From contig NZ_JAUYFF010000001.1 in NCBI RefSeq assembly GCF_030691015.1, forward strand, positions 186,001-250,000: DNA of 64,000 nucleotides. The letters run 5' to 3'. Below the pieces are notes generated by a model. That model searched no databases. It was not told the origin of the DNA and was given only the letters and a program-made list of their open reading frames with translations. Shown here piece by piece: positions 33,714-41,127 of this stretch (position 1 is the stretch's first letter; each line of letters begins with the position of its first letter). The translations under genes were made by a program, and so were the position numbers. This DNA is from Sulfuricurvum sp. Lineage in GTDB: Bacteria; Campylobacterota; Campylobacteria; Campylobacterales; Sulfurimonadaceae.

Positions 33714-35261
33714 TTAAAAGAGGTAGTTAATTTCGAAACGATACTCGTTATATGATTCACCATCAACAACTAAAGTTGGACTTGTTTTTGTAGAAGCTTC
33801 TGCATCAATTGCCGCAAAACGGAATTTAAATTCCATATTTGGAAGTGTTTTAAACGTTTGAATCAAATCTAAATGTATGATCGAACGATCACTTAAATCA
33901 GATGCCACTGCCAACATTTTTTTATCATCAAAATCCATATCAGCATACGATAATGCACCGATAAGTCCCGGAACAACTCCCGCTTTATCGAAATTATAAT
34001 CGGCTTTTACCATCCATGATTGAGTATTAGCAATCCAGTTTAACTGTGCCATATCACGAGTATATCCACCCGTCGGGAATCCGCGCCACGGAGCAATAAT
34101 ATCTGCTTTATCGGCAACATCAGAATATCCTGCCATCAATGATAAAGGACCATTAGCCAATACTAAACGCCCCATCCAAATATTCCCATCTACACTTGAA
34201 GGGTTAGTATACGAATTACGTGCAGTAAGATTTCCGCCATTAGCATTTGTAGCTACTTTTCCATTTAACGAAGCACCTCCGATCTTACCTGCACCATCAT
34301 CCATTTGTCCAAGATAACGGATACCCGGAGTCAATGTCCAACCATTGCCCACAGCAATTTGATAATTGGCTTCTGCAACCACTGTTGAAAAATATCCATC
34401 AATACCAACATATTCTGCATCGAGTTTCAAATTAGGAATTGATTTATTCTCAACTATAGCCAATACCATCTCAGGATTCGCATCTTCATTCAATGCACGA
34501 ATATTTTTAACACTCAACCCTTTGTGAACACCTGAATCATCATTCTGATAAATTTTGTCCACTTTACTTGATCCACTTGTACCGCTATCATACGCCAAAA
34601 TACTGTGAAAAGTTTGGTGGTCACGAAGTTTTTGGCTCATTACATATCCGGCACGAATTGTTGTACTCGGAATATCTTTATTCTCAACCATTGCTGCTTC
34701 AAAGGTATTTGGAACCATTTTCGTATCATTTGTTGCGAGCATAATACTGTCTATGCCTTGGCGACCTACTTTTAGATTGGTTTTACCCGCTTTGTACTCA
34801 CCATACGCTTCCGCAAATACGCCGATCCCGCTTTCTTTTCCATCAATACTCGTACGATAGGCATCTTTACCTGCTTTACCTGAGTTACTCGTTGTTCCTG
34901 GAACAAGATTTTCATTTGATATAGGTGTTGTACCGTAAAAACCGACAGTAGCCCCTAAACCGTTATAAAAACCGGTTTTATAGACTAAACTTCCACCGAT
35001 GCCCCATACATTATTATCAGCCGTACCGCCAGCAACATGGTATTCATTTTCCCAATCCCACCAGAACATATTGGATCGCATACGTCCGTAAACTTCACCC
35101 TCGGTAAACATCTCACCGATAGAGTTTACCGCACCCGGTGCTTTTAGATATTCAATTTGACCGTTTGCTTTGAGGTTACGATCTTCCGTTTTAAGCGCAT
35201 GCGCCGACGTTGCTAACAAACATGTAGCTGCTGCTACGATACTGAGATTGACTAATTTCAT
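33714..35261 (-). CDS. Outer-membrane porin, Campylobacterota Opr family
   Basis: 515 residues. Signal peptide 1-22 (A-T-S-A-H-A). The mature part has alternating beta-strands and ends in N-Y-L-F, the aromatic C-terminus needed for BAM recognition. Motifs such as K-V-G-R-Q-G-I-D and M-V-P-N-T-F-E-A are shared with the second porin at 62312. Probably a diffusion channel for anions or other small solutes. It follows soxB after a hairpin terminator and has no clear promoter of its own, so expression likely depends on read-through from sox. Confidence 0.88.
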   Translation of the reverse strand: MKLVNLSIVAAATCLLATSAHALKTEDRNLKANGQIEYLKAPGAVNSIGEMFTEGEVYGRMRSNMFWWDWENEYHVAGGTADNNVWGIGGSLVYKTGFYNGLGATVGFYGTTPISNENLVPGTTSNSGKAGKDAYRTSIDGKESGIGVFAEAYGEYKAGKTNLKVGRQGIDSIMLATNDTKMVPNTFEAAMVENKDIPSTTIRAGYVMSQKLRDHQTFHSILAYDSGTSGSSKVDKIYQNDDSGVHKGLSVKNIRALNEDANPEMVLAIVENKSIPNLKLDAEYVGIDGYFSTVVAEANYQIAVGNGWTLTPGIRYLGQMDDGAGKIGGASLNGKVATNANGGNLTARNSYTNPSSVDGNIWMGRLVLANGPLSLMAGYSDVADKADIIAPWRGFPTGGYTRDMAQLNWIANTQSWMVKADYNFDKAGVVPGLIGALSYADMDFDDKKMLAVASDLSDRSIIHLDLIQTFKTLPNMEFKFRFAAIDAEASTKTSPTLVVDGESYNEYRFEINYLF

Positions 35262-35290
35262 TCCTAACTCCTTAAGTTTGATGGATTAAC

Positions 35291-35312
35291 AAAAAGGTGC
35301 TTAGCACCCTTT
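35291..35312 (-). terminator. Intrinsic terminator overlapping the soxB stop codon
   Basis: On the minus strand GGTGC-TAA-GCACC forms a hairpin (35308-35296) followed by TTTTT. The TAA loop is the soxB stop codon. A competing perfect 10-base pairing exists: AAAAAGGTGC, starting about 14 bases upstream, with the same GCACCTTTTT. This would give a loop of 13 bases. Either structure plus the T-run should cause partial termination between soxB and the porin gene. Confidence 0.7.
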
Positions 35313-37067
35313 CGCACCTTTTTTGGGACATCCGCAGTCATAATCCATCAAACGGACATTACTGTTACCGCTGATGTTGACGTTTTTCTGACGGCGAATA
35401 TAGGCTGACGTTACGTCATAGACAGGACGTGTCAAAGAGTCTTTTAGGTTGCTTCCCGCATTTTGCAGGTTGCCGCCCCATGAAGAGACTTTATACACTT
35501 TAGTATCATTGAGAGGCTTGCCGCCTACCATGATATTCGTGATACGTTTACCGCTGGCAGCACCGACACGGATTTCGTATGTGACTCCGCCCAGACGGCT
35601 CATATCGCCCCCTTGCTGATAAAGCGGGTTGGCGTTAAATACGTTATCGGCGATATCTTCGAGCAACGTACGGATATGAAGACCACTTAGTTCGAATGTA
35701 TACACATTCGGATAAGTGATCGCCGTCATATCATAGACATCGTCCATCGTGATTTTATCACCGGCGAGAACCGTAGTTCCCCATCGGTATCCCGGAGTAA
35801 ACGAGATGTCCGAATCCATCGCATCGATGATCGAATCGTTGATCAGCTGATCGAATGTCGAGTGGAACGTGTCGCGTTTAAACAACGTCGATTTCGTAAT
35901 CCCCAACACTTCGGAGAGTTCGGAATCATACGGCGAATACAACTCTTTGACTAGCGCTTCACCCTCAGGATCAGCCGGAATCAGGTTAGAGGCTACGGGA
36001 ATCAGTTTGTACTCATACCCTTTAACCTTATGGTTTTGGATATCGATATCCAAACGCCCTACGTATTTACCGTGACTTCCCGCGATTACAATGACCGTAC
36101 CGTTGATGACGGTCGGACGAGGCGACGGATCGTGCGTGTGTCCGCTGAGGATAAAATCGATCCCTTTGACTTGACGGGCAACCTCTTGGTCAACGCTGAA
36201 ACCATCGTGAGAGAGGACTACGACGCAGTCCACTTTTTCCTCTTTACGAAGTTTATCCACATACGTTTGAAGAGTATCTAAACGTAGGCCAAAACTCCAC
36301 CCTTGGGTAAATTCTTTCGGATTCGCCGTAGAGGTGAACGGAAACGATTGGCCGATAATACCGATCTTCGCTCCGCCGCGCTCCATAACAGTATAGGGTT
36401 CAAAAATCAATTCTTCAAAATCATCGGCAAAGGAATCATCTCCGACGACGTTTTGAGAAACAAATTTCGCATTCAACATCTCGATCAGTTCTTTGACCCG
36501 TGTTTTACCGTAGGTAAACTCCCAGTGTCCGACCATGACGTCGACACCGAGATAGTTTTGCGCTTTTACGATCGCTTCACCTTTGGTTTTCAATGCAACA
36601 CCGGTACCTTGCCACGTATCACCTGAATCGAGGAGCATCACATTGTCGGCACCGCGCTCTTTTTTGATATGGTTGATGAGGGTTTTCATGTGTGAAATCC
36701 CCCCCATTTTTCCAAACTTAGAGGCTAATGCGTCAAAATTCATAAACGTATCGAAATAAGCATCCAGAGTTTTACCCTGCATCCCATAATGTTTCAAAAA
36801 CGATTCGCCGCATAAAAATCCCGGTGTTCCGGTGAGGTTCGGCGCTGATATAAGTGTCGAAGGCTCTCTCCAATACAGCGGTTTGATATGAGCATGCATA
36901 TCGCAGATATGCAACAATGTTACATTTCCCTTCGCGTTAAATCCATAAATATCTTTGAGGCTAACCTCATCAGCACGTTTAGGTGTTGATGCCGCTGATG
37001 AAAGAGTCGGAACCCCTATTCCCAGTGCCGCAGCAATATGGAAAAAATCTCTTCGTGATAAATCCAT
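35301..37067 (-). CDS. soxB: Thiosulfohydrolase SoxB
   Basis: 588 residues. Tat signal S-R-R-D-F-F at residue 4, then a dinuclear-manganese metallophosphatase-like core: C-D-M-H-A-H (about 55), D-S-G-D-T-W-Q-G-T-G, G-H-W-E-F-T-Y-G, L-S-H-D-G-F and S-G-H-T-H-D-P. SoxB hydrolyses the sulfonate from SoxY-bound S-thiosulfonate to release sulfate in the periplasm. The C-terminus is unusual, Y-D-C-G-C-P-K-K-G-A-K-G-C, three cysteines in the last dozen residues. Follows soxA by ten bases. Terminator overlaps its stop. Confidence 0.97.
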   Translation of the reverse strand: MDLSRRDFFHIAAALGIGVPTLSSAASTPKRADEVSLKDIYGFNAKGNVTLLHICDMHAHIKPLYWREPSTLISAPNLTGTPGFLCGESFLKHYGMQGKTLDAYFDTFMNFDALASKFGKMGGISHMKTLINHIKKERGADNVMLLDSGDTWQGTGVALKTKGEAIVKAQNYLGVDVMVGHWEFTYGKTRVKELIEMLNAKFVSQNVVGDDSFADDFEELIFEPYTVMERGGAKIGIIGQSFPFTSTANPKEFTQGWSFGLRLDTLQTYVDKLRKEEKVDCVVVLSHDGFSVDQEVARQVKGIDFILSGHTHDPSPRPTVINGTVIVIAGSHGKYVGRLDIDIQNHKVKGYEYKLIPVASNLIPADPEGEALVKELYSPYDSELSEVLGITKSTLFKRDTFHSTFDQLINDSIIDAMDSDISFTPGYRWGTTVLAGDKITMDDVYDMTAITYPNVYTFELSGLHIRTLLEDIADNVFNANPLYQQGGDMSRLGGVTYEIRVGAASGKRITNIMVGGKPLNDTKVYKVSSWGGNLQNAGSNLKDSLTRPVYDVTSAYIRRQKNVNISGNSNVRLMDYDCGCPKKGAKGC

Positions 37068-37077
37068 AATCTAATCC

Positions 37078-37851
37078 TTAACGTTTCACGCTAGGAACAC
37101 TGATATTGTTCCCTTTGGTTTTGTTCGTAACATATACTTCCAATGCTACGATCTCTTTCGAGCCAAGTGGAATCTCAGCTAAAAGGGCATTTTTCATACA
37201 TTGTTGCATACGTTTGTCCAATGTTACCATTTGACTCTGGGTCATACGATACGCCGGCCATGTTCCCGCAGCTGCCGTCTCTTTAGCCCCTAAATCAGGC
37301 AACGGCTGCATACGTAGACGCTGACCGACAATATCGGCACTGTGACAGTTGTTACAGGAAAGTCCGCGACCGCCGCGACGCTCTTCAAACACTTGTTGTC
37401 CGAGTTTCATCATCTCAACCATGTGCTTATTTGCTTTAACATCAATATTGGTTTTTTGTCCGTTTGCAATTGATTTCACATACGCAGACATTTTAACCAT
37501 CTCTTTACTCTCAAGCTTAGGAACCGCTTTTTCATTTGCCGCAGCAGCCATTTGGATACTCTGTGCCAACGTCACTACTTTTTTAGCACTCTCGAGGTAG
37601 CGAGGAAATCCTGCAATAGTTTTAGGAAGGTCTTTCTCTTTAACACCTAACATTTTTGCATAATTTGCCGTTCCGACAAGTTCGCCGAAAAGCTGTTCAC
37701 CCTCGGATACTTCCATCTCTGCGGGATTATTATCCAAAAGCTCCGCGTACATCGCTTTATCCGCATCGGACATGCTGAGTTTTTCTTCAGCGTTAGCCGT
37801 TCCCAATAGTGCTAAACACACCAATGCAGCCGTGATTGATAGGGTACGCAT
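37078..37851 (-). CDS. soxA: SoxA, single-haem c-type cytochrome subunit of SoxAX
   Basis: 257 residues with a signal peptide (1-21). One haem site only, C-N-N-C-H at 166-170. C218 in R-M-Q-Q-C is a candidate for the axial (persulfurated) cysteine ligand conserved in SoxA. The N-terminal haem site of dihaem SoxA (as in Rhodovulum) is absent. SoxAX couples thiosulfate oxidatively to the SoxY cysteine. Three-base gap after soxZ. Confidence 0.95.
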   Translation of the reverse strand: MRTLSITAALVCLALLGTANAEEKLSMSDADKAMYAELLDNNPAEMEVSEGEQLFGELVGTANYAKMLGVKEKDLPKTIAGFPRYLESAKKVVTLAQSIQMAAAANEKAVPKLESKEMVKMSAYVKSIANGQKTNIDVKANKHMVEMMKLGQQVFEERRGGRGLSCNNCHSADIVGQRLRMQPLPDLGAKETAAAGTWPAYRMTQSQMVTLDKRMQQCMKNALLAEIPLGSKEIVALEVYVTNKTKGNNISVPSVKR

Positions 37852-37854
37852 AGT

Positions 37855-38181
37855 TTATCCTTTTGGAGTGATTTGTGTCGTACTCTCGACGCTTTGGCCC
37901 TTGTTATCTTTTGCAATAACTTTGAGTGTCCCTGCACCCGGCACTTTAAAACTGATAGACATAAGCGGGTTAACTGAGAGGGATTCCCAAATAACCATTT
38001 TTGTAATCAAAGTGTCGTTAAACATAAACTTAACTTCATCAATGTATTCAGCCGGAATCAATGCTCCCGTGTCTTTGTTTTTACGCATACCGGTTTCCAT
38101 CGGGTGCATCGCCATAAAATCGATTTTTACAACATCGCCTGCTTTGTAATCTTTCGGTTTGATTTTAATCAGTGTTTTCAT
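37855..38181 (-). CDS. soxZ: SoxZ, partner of the SoxY carrier
   Basis: 108 residues, an immunoglobulin-like fold without cysteine or signal peptide. It forms the SoxYZ heterodimer and is co-exported with SoxY through the Tat signal of the latter. Recognised by I-K-P-K-D-Y-K-A-G-D-V-V-K, the M-A-M-H-P-M-E-T-G segment and the G-A-G-T-L-K-V-I-A-K-D core. Separated from soxY by 50 bases with a small hairpin at the soxY stop. Confidence 0.95.
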   Translation of the reverse strand: MKTLIKIKPKDYKAGDVVKIDFMAMHPMETGMRKNKDTGALIPAEYIDEVKFMFNDTLITKMVIWESLSVNPLMSISFKVPGAGTLKVIAKDNKGQSVESTTQITPKG

Positions 38182-38216
38182 AATATTAATCCTTTATCAA
38201 TTTTTACTAAACGTTA

Positions 38217-38240
38217 TAGAGTTGATTAAAATCAACCACA
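38217..38240 (-). promoter_or_regulatory. Small hairpin at the soxY stop codon
   Basis: GTTGAT (38236-38231 on minus) pairs with ATCAAC (38226-38221) around a four-base TTTA loop. The soxY stop TGA lies in the 5' arm. No T-run follows, so it is not a terminator. It may stabilise or mark a processing point between soxY and soxZ. Function is inferred. Confidence 0.35.
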
Positions 38241-38702
38241 TCCGCCGATCGTTACTTTTACGTTTTGTTTTGCACTAAGGAAAGTTCCGTCACTCATCTC
38301 TGCAATAGCAACGACATCTTGGGTTCCACCTAATTTGATACGCGTTCCGAAAAATGCTTCACCGTTTGCCGGTGTCAAATAGATATTCGCACAACGAACG
38401 TTTCCGTTTTTCGATGCAAGTACATGGATGGCTTTTACATACTCTTTTGATGTCATTGGGCTATCAACGGTTACTTTAACCGGTACAACCGCACCGTTTT
38501 CCGCAATTTCAGGAGCTTCCATTTTGACTTTAGCCGAAGCGATCACTGCTTTACCGCCGGTAATTGCCGCTACTGCCGTCTCAAAATTCATCTCATTCGG
38601 GCCGCCCGATTTTTTCTCTTCTGCCGCACTTGCTACATGAGGCAATGCAATCGCACATGCTGCCGCTGCTCCAAAACCTTTTAAAAATGATCTTCGTTCC
38701 AT
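38232..38702 (-). CDS. soxY: SoxY, thiosulfate-carrier protein
   Basis: 156 residues. Tat signal E-R-R-S-F-L-K at the start, cleavage near residue 26. The C-terminus ends I-G-G-C-G, with C155 as the sulfur-substrate attachment cysteine. The canonical ending is G-G-C-G-G, so one glycine is missing here. SoxY carries pathway intermediates on the swinging C-terminal arm. Second gene of the soxXYZAB cluster. Confidence 0.95.
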   Translation of the reverse strand: MERRSFLKGFGAAAACAIALPHVASAAEEKKSGGPNEMNFETAVAAITGGKAVIASAKVKMEAPEIAENGAVVPVKVTVDSPMTSKEYVKAIHVLASKNGNVRCANIYLTPANGEAFFGTRIKLGGTQDVVAIAEMSDGTFLSAKQNVKVTIGGCG

Positions 38703-38720
38703 AATGTCTCTCCTTGAAAT

Positions 38721-39242
38721 TTATTTTTTAACTGCTGTGATATACGATACCAAATCGCACACTTCACGCTCGTTCATAAGGCCGTTAGCCAAATTAACCG
38801 TCATGGCCGATTTTGGGTTATCGAAACGCGGGTCTGCGATTTTTTGGTACATAAACTGAGGATTACGTACGCCGCTATCCATGTAAAGTTCTTTGTACTT
38901 ACTCAAATCAGGGCCGATATTACCGTACCCTTTGGCACCTTCGATGTTGTGACAGGCAACACAGTTACCCATTTGTTTCTCTTTTCCATCAGGAAGGAGT
39001 CTGGTAAGCCCCTCCGGCGGATTCTCTTTTGCATCTTTTCCGTTTAGGTTATGGAAGATATAGCTTCCACGGGCAATCGCTTTAGGGTCAGTACTGACAC
39101 ACCCCTCTGGCATAACATACGCTTTAGCTGCAGGCAAGGCATCTTTTTTCAAAATAGCCGTCGCATCCGGGGTTTCAATTACCTGCGATAAATCGGCTGC
39201 ACTTAAAAAAGTAGCAAGTCCGAGCATAATCACTTTTCGCAT
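38721..39242 (-). CDS. soxX: SoxX, c-type cytochrome subunit of SoxAX
   Basis: 173 residues with a signal peptide (1-15). Haem motif C-V-A-C-H at 94-98; the methionine in K-S-A-M-T-V-N is the likely distal ligand. Extra cysteines C48 and C157 could form a disulfide. First gene of the sox cluster. AGGAG stands upstream of the ATG, and a -10 box with two 11-base direct repeats lies further upstream. Confidence 0.94.
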   Translation of the reverse strand: MRKVIMLGLATFLSAADLSQVIETPDATAILKKDALPAAKAYVMPEGCVSTDPKAIARGSYIFHNLNGKDAKENPPEGLTRLLPDGKEKQMGNCVACHNIEGAKGYGNIGPDLSKYKELYMDSGVRNPQFMYQKIADPRFDNPKSAMTVNLANGLMNEREVCDLVSYITAVKK

Positions 39243-39273
39243 TGGCTCTCCTAATTTCTATATTTCAAGGAGC

Positions 39274-39305
39274 ATTGTAAGGTAGGAATGTAAAATTAAT
39301 GTAAA
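39274..39305 (-). promoter_or_regulatory. soxX promoter with two tandem 11-base direct repeats
   Basis: On the minus strand TACAAT (39279-39274) is the -10 box. Upstream are two abutting 11-base units, TTTACATTAAT (39305-39295) and TTTACATTCCT (39294-39284), differing in two positions. They cover the place of a -35 box, which is absent. Tandem 11-base repeats are the usual binding form of OmpR/PhoB-type regulators. The OmpR-type regulator gene at 40474 is directly upstream. The link between them is inference. Confidence 0.6.
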
Positions 39306-39317
39306 AAAAGTAAAAAT

Positions 39318-40484
39318 TTACCCGTTAATATAAAGGGGGGGGAAGAAAGTATAGGTAAAGGTGCTTCCTTCTCCGTAAATAGAGTCTATTTGAAGTTCGA
39401 TACCCGCTTTGTCCACAATCGATTTGACGATATTCAGACCTATCCCGAATCCGCCCTTGTCACGATTTTCACGGTAATACCGCTCGAAAATACGATTGAT
39501 ATCCTCAATCCCGACTCCGTTGTCACGAAATCGGATTACACACTTCGTTTCAAAACGCTCCAAAATGACTTCGATTTTTCCCTCTTCATGCGAATATTTG
39601 ATCGCATTGGAAATATTATTGTCAATAATGCGCTGCAACTGTGTGGGATTAAAGACAATGGCAACCCCTTTGTCGATGTGCGGAATAAGGGTAATATTTT
39701 TGAGTGCGGCAACTTCGGAAAAGTAATCAATCCTCTCTTGCAAATAGTGACTTAAATCGATCGTTTCATATTCAAATGCCAAACGCTCGTTTTTTATAAG
39801 ATAATCCATATCATTGTAAAGGGTTGCGAGTGTTTTGGTAGCTGCTTTGATCCGCTGCAGATATTTATTCGTAGGATTGGCGCGATTATACAGATCAATA
39901 TTCACATTAATGATAGAGAGCGGTGTGTTAATCTCATGCATCGAATCTTTTATAAACTGATCCAGACGCTGATTAATTCTCTGAAACGGTAAAGCAAACC
40001 TATCCAGAAAAAACAGAGATAGAACAAAGATCAATGCAGTAATGGAGAGCAAAATAACCACAACATCTTGATAAATTCGGGCGTACGAGATATTCCCCCC
40101 AACCACCAGATAGGATGCTCCGAAATAACGCCCCTCAGGAAGAGCTATAACCAGATACGCATAAGAATCTTGGATATGGTACCCTGTTTTTTGAACACCA
40201 AGGGGTGATTGAATGACACTAAAGAGAGGGTTAAAATGGACATCATAAAGCCCAGATTGAAACGAGCGGAATCTCGGATACTCAAACGGCTTATTCTCAT
40301 TGGAGTCAAACTCTTCCATCGTACGGATAATCAAATGGGACTGCCGCTTGAGTTTAAACTCATACTGAATTTCGTGAACATACTTCATATAAGTGACATA
40401 CAGATAGGTCGGTAGCAACAGCAGCACTGCGACCAGCATTGTGTAGAGAAATGCATTTTTAAGTGCGTAGCGATTATCGTTCAA
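39318..40484 (-). CDS. Sensor histidine kinase of the sox-adjacent two-component system
   Basis: 388 residues. Membrane helices at about 12-31 and 145-168 enclose a short periplasmic domain of some 110 residues. No HAMP signature is obvious. H-box M-H-E-I-N-T-P-L near residue 194, N-box N-N-I-S-N-A-I-K-Y, G-boxes R-D-N-G-V-G-I and G-G-F-G-I-G-L. A complete kinase. Its gene overlaps the regulator gene by 11 bases and ends 75 bases before soxX, suggesting control of sulfur oxidation. Confidence 0.93.
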   Translation of the reverse strand: MNDNRYALKNAFLYTMLVAVLLLLPTYLYVTYMKYVHEIQYEFKLKRQSHLIIRTMEEFDSNENKPFEYPRFRSFQSGLYDVHFNPLFSVIQSPLGVQKTGYHIQDSYAYLVIALPEGRYFGASYLVVGGNISYARIYQDVVVILLSITALIFVLSLFFLDRFALPFQRINQRLDQFIKDSMHEINTPLSIINVNIDLYNRANPTNKYLQRIKAATKTLATLYNDMDYLIKNERLAFEYETIDLSHYLQERIDYFSEVAALKNITLIPHIDKGVAIVFNPTQLQRIIDNNISNAIKYSHEEGKIEVILERFETKCVIRFRDNGVGIEDINRIFERYYRENRDKGGFGIGLNIVKSIVDKAGIELQIDSIYGEGSTFTYTFFPPLYING

Positions 40485-41127
40485 TGATGTATCCCAGCCC
40501 GCGACGGTTTTGTATGATCTCTAGAGGAAGTTTTTTACGAAGATTATTGATTTGAACCCGTATATTAGCCGGATCGACATATTCCCCCCAAATCTCATCT
40601 TGGAACATCTCCACCGAGACGACTTGATTCGTATGCTTGAGTAATACGGTAAAAATCTCTTTTTCCGTTTTACTGAGGGCAATATTATGATCGTTGTGCA
40701 TCAAGGTGAAGTTTTCGGTATCGTAAATCAACCCTTCGCCGAAATCGATTCGGTTTTCCCCCTCATGATAGAAACTTTTCATGGCATGCATAATCCGTAT
40801 CTGCAATTCGGTCAGATCAAACGGTTTGCGGATATAGTCACAGCACCCCGACTTATACCCCTCTTGTAAATCAGACACGTTGACCATAGAAGTAAGAAAA
40901 ATGGCAGGTGTTTTATTTCCCTCTTTACGCAGTGTCCGAAGTAACTCAAATCCGTTCATCCCCGGAACATTCACATCGAGAAGATAGAGATCGAAGTGGG
41001 TTTCATATACCGCATCAAAGGCTCTCTCCCCATTGCTAAATCCAAAAACTTCAAATCCCAACTCTTCCAAAAATTCGGTGATACTGACACGCAGCATGTA
41101 TTCATCTTCGAGTAATAGTACTTTCAT
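40474..41127 (-). CDS. OmpR-type response regulator of the sox-adjacent two-component system
   Basis: 217 residues. Receiver: E7/D8/E9, phosphoacceptor D51 in L-L-D-V-N-V-P, T80 and the lysine in R-K-P-F. The C-terminal winged helix (about 125-217) has S-K-T-E-K-E-I-F-T-V-L-L and N-R-R-G-L-G-Y. It should bind tandem direct repeats such as those before soxX. Overlaps the Cache gene by four bases and the kinase by 11. Confidence 0.94.
   Translation of the reverse strand: MKVLLLEDEYMLRVSITEFLEELGFEVFGFSNGERAFDAVYETHFDLYLLDVNVPGMNGFELLRTLRKEGNKTPAIFLTSMVNVSDLQEGYKSGCCDYIRKPFDLTELQIRIMHAMKSFYHEGENRIDFGEGLIYDTENFTLMHNDHNIALSKTEKEIFTVLLKHTNQVVSVEMFQDEIWGEYVDPANIRVQINNLRKKLPLEIIQNRRGLGYIIER

Noticed and set aside
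39310-39321. GTAAA...TTTAC inverted repeat plus T-run after the kinase gene, considered as a terminator
   Set aside because: Only five A/T-rich pairs and a two-base loop; too weak to support.
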